Origin: Streptomyces sp. man185 | Lineage (GTDB): Bacteria; Actinomycetota; Actinomycetes; Streptomycetales; Streptomycetaceae | DNA: 58,136 nt | Assembly (NCBI GenBank): GCA_002551355.1 | Contig: NTHE01000051.1 | Span: forward strand, 27,055 to 85,190 | Reading direction: 5' to 3' | In this document: positions 1-7,425 of the stretch, piece after piece | Layout: every line of letters begins with the position of its first letter | How positions within the stretch are numbered: position 1 is the first letter of the stretch | Program-made: the position numbers and the translations under genes | The notes under the pieces: model-generated | What the model was told of the DNA's origin: nothing | The model's input: only the letters and a program-made list of their open reading frames with translations | Databases searched by the model: none

Positions 1-2
1 GG

Positions 3-87
3 TGTCCGAGGGGGGACTTGAACCCCCACGCCCGATAAAGGGCACTAGCACCTCAAGCTAGCGCGTCTGCCATTCCGCCACCCGGAC
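3..87 (-). tRNA. tRNA-Leu (anticodon GAG)
   Basis: On the minus strand an 85-nt class II tRNA folds with a 7-bp acceptor stem (GTCCGGG with CTCGGAC, one G-T pair), discriminator A, and a long variable arm as expected for leucine. The anticodon stem CTAGC/GCTAG encloses the loop TTGAGGT, giving anticodon GAG, which reads CUC/CUU. The T-arm holds GTTCAAGTC. Bases 1-2 supply CC after the discriminator; a genomic CCA would need the next base outside the window. No integrase or duplicated 3' end lies nearby. Confidence 0.95.
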
Positions 88-271
88 AAGGTGTCTGTCT
101 CGCGGGCCCGTGCCCGTTCCGACGTGGAAAACCATAGCAAACATTCGAGGGTGCTCGATCACGCCCCGATGGCTGTGAACGGTGCGTGACGGGGGGTGCA
201 CGGCCTTGGGCGTACGCCGTGGGCGCGGGAGGATGAGAAGGAGCACCACAGCGACAGTGGAAGGAACCAGC

Positions 272-1606
272 GTGAGCGAGAGCAGCACGGGCCGGACCGT
301 CACCGGTGGCAACGCCGAGCAGGAGGTCGTCGACCTCTGTCGTGACCTGATCCGGATCGACACCAGCAACTACGGCGACCACTCCGGCCCCGGTGAGCGG
401 CTCGCGGCCGAGTACGTCGCGGAGAAGCTCGCGGAAGTCGGTCTGGAGCCGCAGATCTTCGAGTCGCACAAGGGGCGGGCCTCCACCGTCGCCCGGATCG
501 AGGGCGAGGACCCTTCCCGCCCGGCCCTCCTCATCCACGGGCACACCGACGTCGTCCCGGCCAACGCGGCGGACTGGACGCACGACCCGTTCTCCGGGGA
601 GATCGCGGACGGCTGCGTCTGGGGCCGGGGCGCGGTCGACATGAAGGACATGGACGCGATGACCCTCGCGGTCGTCCGCGAGCGCATGCGCACCGGCCGC
701 AAGCCCCCGCGCGACATCGTGCTCGCCTTCCTCGCCGACGAGGAGGCCGGCGGTACGTACGGGGCGCGTTACCTCGTCGACAACCACCCCGGACTCTTCG
801 AGGGCGTCACCGAGGCGATCAGCGAGGTCGGCGGCTTCTCCTTCACCGTCAACGAGAACCTGCGGCTGTATCTGGTGGAGACGGCCCAGAAGGGCATGCA
901 CTGGATGAAGCTGACCGTCGACGGCACCGCCGGACACGGCTCGATGATCCACCGGGACAACGCCATCACCGAGCTGTCCGAGGCGGTGGGGCGACTGGGC
1001 CGGCACAAGTTCCCGGTCCGGGTCACCAAGACGCTGCGGCACTTCCTGGACGAGCTCTCCGACGCGCTCGGCACCGAGCTGGACCCGGAGAACATGGACG
1101 AGACGCTCGCCAAGCTCGGCGGCATCGCCAAGCTCATCGGCGCCTCCCTCCAGAACACCGCCAACCCGACGCAGCTCGGCGCCGGCTACAAGGTCAACGT
1201 CATCCCCGGCCAGGCCACCGCCCACGTCGACGGCCGCTACCTGCCCGGGTACGAGGAGGAGTTCCTCGCCGACCTGGACCGGATCCTCGGGCCCAACGTC
1301 CGGCGCGAGGACGTGCACGCGGACAAGGCGCTGGAGACCACCTTCGACGGCGCGCTGGTCGACGCCATGCAGACCGCGCTGGTCGCCGAGGACCCGATCG
1401 CCCGGGCCGTGCCGTACATGCTCTCGGCCGGCACCGATGCCAAGTCCTTCGACGACCTGGGCATCCGGGGCTTCGGCTTCGCCCCGCTGAAGCTGCCGCC
1501 GGAGCTGGACTTCGCCGGGATGTTCCACGGCGTCGACGAGCGGGTGCCGGTCGACGGTCTGCAGTTCGGCGTGCGGGTGCTCGACCGGTTCATCGACCAC
1601 TCCTGA
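272..1606 (+). CDS. M20-family metallopeptidase (dipeptidase/carboxypeptidase-like)
   Basis: A 444-residue cytoplasmic hydrolase of the M20 peptidase family, which uses two zinc ions to cleave dipeptides or N-acyl amino acids. Metal-site motifs are visible: HxD at residues 91-93 in GHTDVVP, a bridging Asp about 123 in the VDMKD stretch, the catalytic Glu pair 157-158 in DEEAG, and a late HVDGRYLPG segment. I chose GTG 272 because AAGGAA lies about 8 bases upstream; a longer in-frame start at 182 has no ribosome site and adds a low-complexity Arg-rich tail. It is transcribed away from the tRNA. Substrate is unknown. Confidence 0.88.
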   Translation: MSESSTGRTVTGGNAEQEVVDLCRDLIRIDTSNYGDHSGPGERLAAEYVAEKLAEVGLEPQIFESHKGRASTVARIEGEDPSRPALLIHGHTDVVPANAADWTHDPFSGEIADGCVWGRGAVDMKDMDAMTLAVVRERMRTGRKPPRDIVLAFLADEEAGGTYGARYLVDNHPGLFEGVTEAISEVGGFSFTVNENLRLYLVETAQKGMHWMKLTVDGTAGHGSMIHRDNAITELSEAVGRLGRHKFPVRVTKTLRHFLDELSDALGTELDPENMDETLAKLGGIAKLIGASLQNTANPTQLGAGYKVNVIPGQATAHVDGRYLPGYEEEFLADLDRILGPNVRREDVHADKALETTFDGALVDAMQTALVAEDPIARAVPYMLSAGTDAKSFDDLGIRGFGFAPLKLPPELDFAGMFHGVDERVPVDGLQFGVRVLDRFIDHS

Positions 1607-1674
1607 CCGCCACGCGACCGATCCGCCATCGGTTCGTCGTCGATTCGGCCACCTGTGCGGACATGTCCGAACGA

Positions 1675-1692
1675 GTGAAACGAGCCGTTCAC
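1675..1692. promoter_or_regulatory. inverted repeat GTGAA-N8-TTCAC upstream of chpH
   Basis: A perfect 5-bp inverted repeat sits just upstream of the candidate chpH promoter. It could be a regulator site; I cannot name the protein. Confidence 0.3.
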
Positions 1693-1693
1693 A

Positions 1694-1721
1694 CGTAGCC
1701 CCGCCAATTTCTCCTCGTTAC
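1694..1721 (+). promoter_or_regulatory. candidate BldN-type promoter of chpH
   Basis: CGTAGC (1694-1699) and CGTTAC (1716-1721) are separated by exactly 16 bp. From memory the sigma-BldN consensus is CGTAAC-N16-CGTTGA, so the match is 5/6 and 4/6 with the right spacing. Chaplin genes are known BldN targets. Transcription would start near 1728, at the base of the hairpin that follows. Confidence 0.4.
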
Positions 1722-1727
1722 AAGGTT

Positions 1728-1754
1728 TGCGGTCCGCGGCTGGGACCGCATTTT
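1728..1754 (+). terminator. terminator-like hairpin in the chpH leader
   Basis: TGCGGTCC (1728-1735) and GGACCGCA (1743-1750) form a perfect 8-bp stem with a 7-nt loop, followed at once by TTTT. It lies between the candidate promoter and the ribosome site (AGGAGG, about 1761-1766). It may be an attenuator or a 5' stability hairpin. Confidence 0.5.
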
Positions 1755-1770
1755 CCAACTAGGAGGAATC

Positions 1771-2004
1771 ATGATCAAGAAGGTCGTCGCAGTTGCGGCT
1801 GCCACCGGTGGCCTCGTTCTCGCGGGTGCGGGCATGGCTTCCGCCGACGCGGGCGCCCAGGGTGCTGCCATCGGCAGCCCCGGCGTGCTCTCCGGCAACG
1901 TCGTCCAGGTTCCGGTCCACGTGCCGGTCAACGTGTGCGGCAACACGGTCTCCGTGATCGGTCTGCTGAACCCCGCCTTCGGCAACACCTGCGTCAACGC
2001 CTGA
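1771..2004 (+). CDS. chpH: short chaplin ChpH
   Basis: A 77-residue secreted amphipathic protein of the chaplin family, which assembles into amyloid-like fibrils on aerial hyphae and spores and makes them hydrophobic. A signal peptide (residues 1-25, cleavage after ASA) precedes a single chaplin domain with the hallmark GSPGVLSGN start, VCGN, and the two conserved cysteines 56 and 74 that form an intramolecular disulfide. It is very close to S. coelicolor ChpH as I recall it. A strong ribosome site (AGGAGG) lies 5 bases before ATG. The long chaplin chpC follows downstream beyond a terminator, the same order as chpH-chpC in S. coelicolor. Confidence 0.95.
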   Translation: MIKKVVAVAAATGGLVLAGAGMASADAGAQGAAIGSPGVLSGNVVQVPVHVPVNVCGNTVSVIGLLNPAFGNTCVNA

Positions 2005-2040
2005 TCGTTGAACGTCAACCCGTAAGGGTTTGAGCTCGAC

Positions 2041-2075
2041 CGGTCCCGGAGTGCACTCCATGCACTCCGGGACCG
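2041..2075 (+). terminator. terminator after chpH
   Basis: A perfect 15-bp inverted repeat (2041-2055 with 2061-2075) with a 5-nt loop lies between chpH and chpC. There is no T-tract, as is usual in Streptomyces. Confidence 0.75.
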
Positions 2076-2144
2076 TTCGGCATTCGGCTCCCGCACGGTC
2101 ATGTCCGGGGGTTTTTCGGAAGCCAGAAGGCAGGAAACGAACCT

Positions 2145-2972
2145 ATGCGACAGGTCACTCGTAAAGGCCTGATCACCATGGCGGCTGCGGGCGGAGTGCT
2201 CGCGCTGAGTGGCGGATACGCCCACGCAGACTCCGGAGCGGCGAGCGCCGCCTCCGGCTCGCCGGGTGTGCTGTCCGGCAACTCGGTCCAGGTCCCGATC
2301 GACATCCCGGTCAACGTCTGCGGAAACTCCGTCAGCGTCGGCGGACTGCTCAACCCCGCCAGCGGAAACGACTGCGGAAACGGATCAGCGGGATCCGACC
2401 GGTCCGCACAGTCCGACCGATCCGCACAGTCGGGCCGGTCCGACGGGTCCGCCGGTCCCCGGGACCGCTCGGTCCCCGGCGGCTCCGGGAACGGCGCCCG
2501 GGCCGGCGACACCACCGCCTCGGACCGGCACTCCGAGCCCGGCACCGGCCGGCACCGGGCCCCGGACGGCGGCGGCGCAACGGCCGAAGGTGTCGCCCAG
2601 GGCTCGCCCGGCATCCTCTCCGGCAACGCGATCCAGGCGCCGATCGACATTCCCGTGAACCTCTGCGGGAACAGCGTCACCATCGGCGGACTGCTGAACC
2701 CCGTCTTCGGCAACAGCTGCTCCAACGACGCCGAGGTTCCGCCCCCGCCGCCCGAGGAGCCGGAGAAGCCCCCGGTCACGCCGGAGAAGCCGGTCGACCC
2801 GCCGGCCAACCAGCCGCCCGAGCCGAACGCCCCCGAGCCCCAGCACTTCCCCGAGGAGCAGCTCGCGCAGACCGGTGGGGGCGGGCTCGACCTGCTCATC
2901 CCGGCCAGTGCCGGACTGCTGCTCGCCGGTGCGGGATCGGTTCTCTACCGCCGCTCGCGCAGCGCCGCCTGA
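2145..2972 (+). CDS. chpC: long chaplin ChpC with sortase signal
   Basis: A 275-residue cell-wall-anchored chaplin. Order: signal peptide (1-28), chaplin domain 1 (about 36-80), a Ser/Arg/Asp-rich linker that begins with a six-residue tandem repeat, chaplin domain 2 (about 155-198, Cys near 174), a Pro/Glu-rich wall-spanning region, then the class E sortase motif LAQTG at 240-244, a hydrophobic helix and the basic tail RRSRSAA. Long chaplins are linked to peptidoglycan by sortase and nucleate fibrils of short chaplins such as ChpH. ATG 2145 is preceded by GGCAGGAAAC. The linker is unusually rich in SDRSAQ-type repeats. Confidence 0.94.
   Translation: MRQVTRKGLITMAAAGGVLALSGGYAHADSGAASAASGSPGVLSGNSVQVPIDIPVNVCGNSVSVGGLLNPASGNDCGNGSAGSDRSAQSDRSAQSGRSDGSAGPRDRSVPGGSGNGARAGDTTASDRHSEPGTGRHRAPDGGGATAEGVAQGSPGILSGNAIQAPIDIPVNLCGNSVTIGGLLNPVFGNSCSNDAEVPPPPPEEPEKPPVTPEKPVDPPANQPPEPNAPEPQHFPEEQLAQTGGGGLDLLIPASAGLLLAGAGSVLYRRSRSAA
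2394..2447 (+). repeat. 18-bp tandem repeat in the chpC linker
   Basis: Two near-identical 18-bp units (2394-2411 and 2412-2429, one mismatch) and a third diverged unit (2430-2447) encode SDRSAQ, SDRSAQ, SGRSDG. Such repeats can expand or contract by slippage and change linker length. Confidence 0.8.
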
Positions 2973-3008
2973 TCCGAGCGCGCACCGCACGGCACAGCCC
3001 GGACAAGA

Positions 3009-3038
3009 GAGCGGGCCCCGCGACCGCGGGGCCCGCTC
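3009..3038. terminator. bidirectional terminator between chpC and the DUF5703 gene
   Basis: A perfect 13-bp stem (3009-3021 with 3026-3038) with a GACC loop lies between two convergent genes. Confidence 0.8.
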
Positions 3039-3042
3039 CCTG

Positions 3043-3231
3043 TCACCAGGTGGCCCGTAGCTGACGGATGATCCGTCTGCGTAGCCGCACCCTGCGGCTG
3101 CCGTCCCTGCGGAGCGTCAGGCGGTCCAGCTCCCAGTGTCCGTACTCGGCGTGGTCGGTCAGGAGTCGGGCCGCTTCCTTGCGGGAGACCCCGCGCGGCA
3201 CGTACACGTCGATGAATTCGTATTCCGGCAT
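3043..3231 (-). CDS. DUF5703 family small protein
   Basis: A 62-residue basic protein starting MPEYEFIDVYVPRG, with an acidic/aromatic N-terminal half and a very Arg-rich C-terminal half (about residues 40-62). It fits the actinobacterial DUF5703 family as I recall it. No signal peptide, membrane helix or catalytic motif is visible. It is convergent with chpC and divergent from the next gene, whose start is 47 bp away. Function is unknown. Confidence 0.75.
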   Translation of the reverse strand: MPEYEFIDVYVPRGVSRKEAARLLTDHAEYGHWELDRLTLRRDGSRRVRLRRRIIRQLRATW

Positions 3232-3265
3232 CGCATCTATTGTGCGTGCAGAGCCCCGGTACGGA

Positions 3266-3271
3266 TAGCGT
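3266..3271 (+). promoter_or_regulatory. -10 hexamer of a probable leaderless promoter
   Basis: TAGCGT lies 7 bases before ATG 3279, so transcription would begin at or next to the start codon. No ribosome site is visible. Confidence 0.5.
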
Positions 3272-3278
3272 CTGCACT

Positions 3279-3944
3279 ATGTCTGATGCTGCGCAGCCCA
3301 CCGCTGCCGAGGTACGTGCCGCCGCCGAAGCGGTCAAAGCCGCGATCGACCGTCACCTCGACGCGGTCGAACGCCGTACCGGGGACGACGACCCCGCCGT
3401 CTACGACGCGTTCAACGCCCTTGCCGCTGCCGCCGAGGTCTACGACGAACTCCTCTACGACCGCTACGACGAAGTCACCCCCTTCGAGATCCCCGGCGCG
3501 GACGACTCCCTGCCGCCCTACGCCGGCCCTGCGGAGCCCAGCGCGCTCAGTGTCCTGATCCGGCGCGACTACGTGGTCGCGGAGCCCCCGCGCCTGCTCG
3601 CCCAGGCTCAGCGCCTCGCCGACCTCGACGCGGGTCCGGACGTCGGCGGGGACACGACCCCAGTGGTCGGCACCAGCGTCCACGCCGCGCTCGGCGTGCT
3701 CTTCGGCGAGTACGAACCGGACGAGATCGCCTCCCGGCACAAGGAGTTCGGCCTGGAGGAGGGCGACTCCACCCTCTGGGTCTCGGCCGGCGAGACGGCA
3801 CCGGAGCCGGGGGAGTGGCTCGGTGCCCCGTTCGAGGACGCCGACCCCGAGCTGGTGGTCTGCCGCTTCGACGTCAGCGCGGTCTTCGACGAGGAGGACG
3901 AGTCGGACGAGGACTTCGCCGGGCCCGCGGTGGGCGGCCTCTGA
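3279..3944 (+). CDS. conserved actinobacterial protein of unknown function
   Basis: A 221-residue acidic cytoplasmic protein. Residues about 8-60 are Ala-rich and helical (AAEAVKAAIDRHLDAVERR), the middle mentions no known motif, and the last 25 residues are strongly acidic (DEEDESDEDF). I chose ATG 3279 over the upstream start at 3240 because a -10 hexamer ends 8 bases before it and the protein start MSDAAQP reads naturally. No membrane segment or enzyme motif is visible. It resembles a protein conserved in streptomycetes, but I cannot assign a role. Confidence 0.75.
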   Translation: MSDAAQPTAAEVRAAAEAVKAAIDRHLDAVERRTGDDDPAVYDAFNALAAAAEVYDELLYDRYDEVTPFEIPGADDSLPPYAGPAEPSALSVLIRRDYVVAEPPRLLAQAQRLADLDAGPDVGGDTTPVVGTSVHAALGVLFGEYEPDEIASRHKEFGLEEGDSTLWVSAGETAPEPGEWLGAPFEDADPELVVCRFDVSAVFDEEDESDEDFAGPAVGGL

Positions 3945-3983
3945 CCCTCTCCCCTTCTTCCTCCCTCCCGCACCGGACGTGAC

Positions 3984-4024
3984 GGTGGGGCCCCGGCGCA
4001 CGTACGACGCACCGGGGCCCCACC
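3984..4024. terminator. bidirectional terminator
   Basis: A perfect 13-bp stem (3984-3996 with 4012-4024) with a 15-nt loop separates the convergent genes ending at 3944 and 4049. Confidence 0.8.
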
Positions 4025-4048
4025 GCTGTCCGGATCCGGACCGTCCGC

Positions 4049-6307
4049 TCAGGAGGCCGCGTCGGGCGTCGGGAGCGCCTCCAGCAGGGGGCGCAGCCGG
4101 GTCGTCCGCTCCTGGGCCGGAACCTGCGCCACCGCGTGCGGGAGCGCCTGGACCACCCCGTGCACCACGGACAGATGCCGCTCGCCCCGGCCGAACGCGG
4201 TGTACACCCACGGCCGACTCAGACCCTGCGCGGCGTCGCCCGGCAGCACCACGACCGCGGCGGGCCAGCGCATCCCGGCCGCCTGGTGGGCGCTGAGGGC
4301 CCAGCCGTGCCGCACCGACGACTCCACCCGCTCCTGCGGTACGACGACGGGGACGCCCCCGCAGTCCAGCCGCAGCCCCTCGGCGTCGGCCGAGCGGACC
4401 ACCCCGGGCACCGCCCGCCCGGGAGCGGGCACATGGACGACGCGGTCCCCCGGGTCGAACCCGCCGAACCGGCCGGGGCCCGGGTTGAGCCGCTGCTTCA
4501 GTGCCTCGTTCAGCGCCCTGGTCCCGGCGGCTCCGCCATGGCCCACCGTGATCACCTGGGTCTCCTCCGCGGGGATGGAGAACGCCCGGGGCACCGAGTC
4601 GGCGACCAGCTGCACGGTGCGGTGGACCGCCTCGCCCGCGTCGCGGACGGGGACGATCACCACCTCCTTGCCCGGGGCGTCGACCTGGTTCAGCTCGCCG
4701 ATGCCGATGCCGGAGATCAGCTCGCCGATCGGCCCGGGGTCCGGGGTGCGGGAGACGACCTGCGGGCAGGCGCGGGCCGTCAGCACATCGGCGAACACCC
4801 GTCCGGCGCCCGCAGAGCCCAGCACGCCCGGGTCGCCGCTCAGCACCAGCCGGACGCCGTCGGCCAGCGCCTCGACCAGGATCGCCGCACTCTCCACGTC
4901 CAGCTGCGGGGCGTCCAGCACGACCAGCAGGTCCAGGGCGAGCGCCCCGTCCTCGTCCCGGCCGGGGCCCTGCGCGCCGGACAGGAGGCCGGCCAGCGTG
5001 ACCGCCGCATCCGGATCGCCGACGGCCGCCGCGAGCCGCCGTCGGCCGTCCTCGCTGTGGGTGGCGCCGAGGGCCCGCAGCCCCAGGCCCCGTGCCGCCG
5101 CGATCAGCGCGGCGGGCTCGGCCCGCGCCGCCTCGCCGCCGCTGTGTGCGACCAGTCCGGCGGCGGCCGCCGTACGGATCAGTTCGGCGGCCGACGGGCT
5201 CGGGGCGGCGGCAGCGGCCTCCGCCCAGTCGGCGGCCTTCTCGCAGGCGTTGACCAGCCGGGCCAGGCCCTCGGCGAGGCTCTCCTCGGCCAGGGCGTAA
5301 CGGTCCAGGCCCAGCAGCACCTGGACCGGCTCCCGCTCGGCTTCGGCGTCCTCCGCGGGGCCCGCCTCGTCCGCTTCGCCGTCCTCGGCCCCGGTGTCGT
5401 CCGGCTCCAGCTCCTCGCCCTCCTGGAAGAGCAGGGCGACGCCTTCCTCGACGGCCTCGCGCACCGCCGCGTCCGGGTCGCTCACCGCACGCTCGGCGAG
5501 CGCCGCCCGTACGGCTCCGGCGTCCAGCGCCGTGTGGCCCTGAAGGGCGGCGCGCTCCAGCAGCCAGCCGACCAGGGCCGCCGTCCTGCGGCCGTCGTCC
5601 GGGCCGCAGTCGGAGCCCAGCAGGGCCCGGGCGAAGCCGTCGGCCTGTTCCGGCCGCACCCCGGGGGCGGCCAGCAACTGCCAGGGGTCGGTGCGCAGCA
5701 GCTCGGCCGCCTGCTCGCCCAGCACGCCGACGACCGGGCGGGCCAGCGCCTCGGGGGCCCCGCCCTCCACGAGCACCGCGCGCACCGCGTCCAGGGCCTC
5801 CGGTGTGGCGGCCTGTGGTGCGGGGGCGGCCTCGGGGGCGGGGGTCCGGGGCGGCTGTGCGGCGGCCGGGGCGGATCGCCGGGGGGCGGCGGTGGGCGAT
5901 GCGAAGAACGCGGAGCCCGCCTTCTCACCGCTCTCCACCGCCCGGACGGCCGCGAGCAGATCAGCGGCCGTGCCGCTCAGACCAGCACCGGCGGCGACGG
6001 GCTCGGCCTTCTCGGCCTTGCGCTTCTCGATCCGCTCCCGCAGCTCGCGCTGGGCGGCCAGCTCGGCCTGCGCCTCCGAGAGCTCCGGGGCGGGCGACGC
6101 GTCGGCGCCGCCGCCCGCAGTGCCGTCCGCGGGCGTGGCGTCGGCGGACGGGTCTTCGGCGGCCGCTCCGGCTTCCCCGGCCTGGGCCTCCGCGTCCTCG
6201 GCGGTTCCGGGCGCTTCGGCGGGCGCGGGGTCGGCGGCCGCCTCGGCCGTCAGGTCCTCGGCCGCCACGTCGTCCGTGCCGGGGGTCTCCCCGGGAAGCG
6301 CAGTCAC
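4049..6307 (-). CDS. RecD2-like helicase homologue with degenerate ATPase motifs
   Basis: A 752-residue protein. Residues 1-130 are low-complexity Ala/Glu/Pro. About 180-260 resembles the helix-hairpin-helix region of RecD2 (DPWQLLAAPGVRPEQADGF). The C-terminal half aligns by eye with the SF1B core, but key residues are changed. No Walker A (GxGKT) is found; Walker B reads LDAPQLD at 464-470 with no DE; motif III reads GDPGVLGS at 491-498 without the Gln; motif V reads ALSAHQAAG at 671-679 where active RecD2 has THKSQG; motif VI reads YTAFGRGE instead of YTAxTRA. It is therefore probably not an ATPase. GTG 6305-6307 overlaps the upstream stop (GTGA), implying coupling. A RecA-NDp-type promoter lies about 80 bases upstream. 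Confidence 0.8.
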   Translation of the reverse strand: MTALPGETPGTDDVAAEDLTAEAAADPAPAEAPGTAEDAEAQAGEAGAAAEDPSADATPADGTAGGGADASPAPELSEAQAELAAQRELRERIEKRKAEKAEPVAAGAGLSGTAADLLAAVRAVESGEKAGSAFFASPTAAPRRSAPAAAQPPRTPAPEAAPAPQAATPEALDAVRAVLVEGGAPEALARPVVGVLGEQAAELLRTDPWQLLAAPGVRPEQADGFARALLGSDCGPDDGRRTAALVGWLLERAALQGHTALDAGAVRAALAERAVSDPDAAVREAVEEGVALLFQEGEELEPDDTGAEDGEADEAGPAEDAEAEREPVQVLLGLDRYALAEESLAEGLARLVNACEKAADWAEAAAAAPSPSAAELIRTAAAAGLVAHSGGEAARAEPAALIAAARGLGLRALGATHSEDGRRRLAAAVGDPDAAVTLAGLLSGAQGPGRDEDGALALDLLVVLDAPQLDVESAAILVEALADGVRLVLSGDPGVLGSAGAGRVFADVLTARACPQVVSRTPDPGPIGELISGIGIGELNQVDAPGKEVVIVPVRDAGEAVHRTVQLVADSVPRAFSIPAEETQVITVGHGGAAGTRALNEALKQRLNPGPGRFGGFDPGDRVVHVPAPGRAVPGVVRSADAEGLRLDCGGVPVVVPQERVESSVRHGWALSAHQAAGMRWPAAVVVLPGDAAQGLSRPWVYTAFGRGERHLSVVHGVVQALPHAVAQVPAQERTTRLRPLLEALPTPDAAS

Positions 6308-7287
6308 AGGGTGCTCCAGTCCTGGTCGGGATAGCGGTGCACGGGCGCCGACACATCGTCGAGCGCCTGGCAGATCTCGTAGGGAAGACTAAGCGCCTCC
6401 ACCGACAAAGCCTCCGCGAGCTGCCCGGCGTTGCGCGCACCGACGATCGGCGCGGCCACCCCGGGCCGGTCCCGGACCCAGGCGAGCGCCACCTGGAGCG
6501 GGCTCGTCGCCAGGCCGTCCGCCGCCGTCGCCACCGCGTCGGTGATGCGGGCCGCCGCGTCGTCGAGATACGGCTCGACGAACGGGGCGAGCCGCTCGGA
6601 CGCGCCCCGCGAATCGGACGGGGTGCCCTGGCGGTACTTGCCGGTGAGCACGCCCCGGCCCAGCGGCGAGGACGGCAGCAGCCCGATCCCGAGGTCCAGC
6701 GCGGCGGGCAGCACCTCGCGCTCGATGCCCCGCTGGAGCAGCGAGTACTCCATCTGCGTACTGGCCAGCCGGGTGCGCACCCCGGGCGCGGCGAGCTGCC
6801 AGGTGGCGGCCTTCGCCAGCTGCCAGCCGCAGAAGTTGGACACGCCCGCGTACCGCACGCGGCCGGAGGAGACGGCGAGGTCCACCGCCTGGAGGGTCTC
6901 CTCCAGCGGGGTCGCCGGGTCGAAGGCGTGGACCTGCCAGAGATCCACGTAATCCGTGCCGAGCCGCTCCAGGGACGCGTCCAGGGCGGCCAGGAGGTGC
7001 CCGCGCGATCCGTTGAAGCGGCGGTAGGGGTCCGGGACGTTTCCGGCCTTGGTGGCGATGACCAGATCCTGACGGGGGACCAGGCTGCCGACGAGCCGCC
7101 CGAGCAGATATTCGGCCTCGCCGCCCCCGTACACATCGGCCGTGTCCACCAAAGTGCCGCCCTCGTCCCAGAAGGCCTTGAGCTGGTCGGCGGCGTCGTG
7201 CTCGTCCGTGTCCCGGCCCCAGGTGAGGGTGCCGAGTCCGATCCGGGACACGCGAAGGCCGGTACGGCCGAGATGCCTCTGCTCCAT
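6304..7287 (-). CDS. aldo/keto reductase
   Basis: A 327-residue NAD(P)H-dependent oxidoreductase of the AKR superfamily. The barrel start is MEQRHLGRTGLRVSRIGLG. The catalytic tetrad is visible as Asp48, Tyr53, Lys80 and His120 (TADVYGGGE, IATKAG, LWQVH). I chose ATG 7287 rather than the upstream start at 7338 because the family begins here. Its 3' end overlaps the RecD2-like gene by the GTGA junction and contains a promoter motif for that gene. Substrate is unknown. Confidence 0.9.
   Translation of the reverse strand: MEQRHLGRTGLRVSRIGLGTLTWGRDTDEHDAADQLKAFWDEGGTLVDTADVYGGGEAEYLLGRLVGSLVPRQDLVIATKAGNVPDPYRRFNGSRGHLLAALDASLERLGTDYVDLWQVHAFDPATPLEETLQAVDLAVSSGRVRYAGVSNFCGWQLAKAATWQLAAPGVRTRLASTQMEYSLLQRGIEREVLPAALDLGIGLLPSSPLGRGVLTGKYRQGTPSDSRGASERLAPFVEPYLDDAAARITDAVATAADGLATSPLQVALAWVRDRPGVAAPIVGARNAGQLAEALSVEALSLPYEICQALDDVSAPVHRYPDQDWSTL
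6386..6408 (-). promoter_or_regulatory. RecA-NDp (PafBC-type) promoter motif inside the aldo/keto reductase gene
   Basis: On the minus strand the sequence reads TTGTCGGTG-N8-TAGTCT, a full match to the mycobacterial RecA-NDp consensus TTGTCRGTG-N8-TANNNT. It lies about 80 bases before the start of the RecD2-like gene. The codons here include TTG, CTT, AGT and CTT, which are uncommon in this GC-rich genome. Confidence 0.7.
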
Positions 7288-7400
7288 GGGCGCTGAGATT
7301 ACTGGCCATGGCCCCACCGAGTGGAAGCCTGTGGACAACCGGAGGTCCGCCGGGCCTGCCGGATCGCCGTCGCCCGCGCTAGAGTCCGGAGAAAGGGACG

Positions 7401-7414
7401 TTACTGATCAGTAA
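7401..7414. promoter_or_regulatory. perfect palindrome TTACTGATCAGTAA, probable operator
   Basis: A 14-bp perfect palindrome ends 11 bases before ATG 7426 and abuts the ribosome site AAGGGGAG. It has the form of a TetR-family operator. A -10-like TAGAGT lies about 20 bases upstream. Confidence 0.6.
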
Positions 7415-7425
7415 GGGGAGCGGCT

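Noticed and set aside
3..87. Integration site at tRNA-Leu
   Set aside because: No integrase, excisionase or second copy of the tRNA 3' end in the window.
2394..2447. CRISPR-like repeat
   Set aside because: Units are contiguous in-frame coding repeats without spacers.
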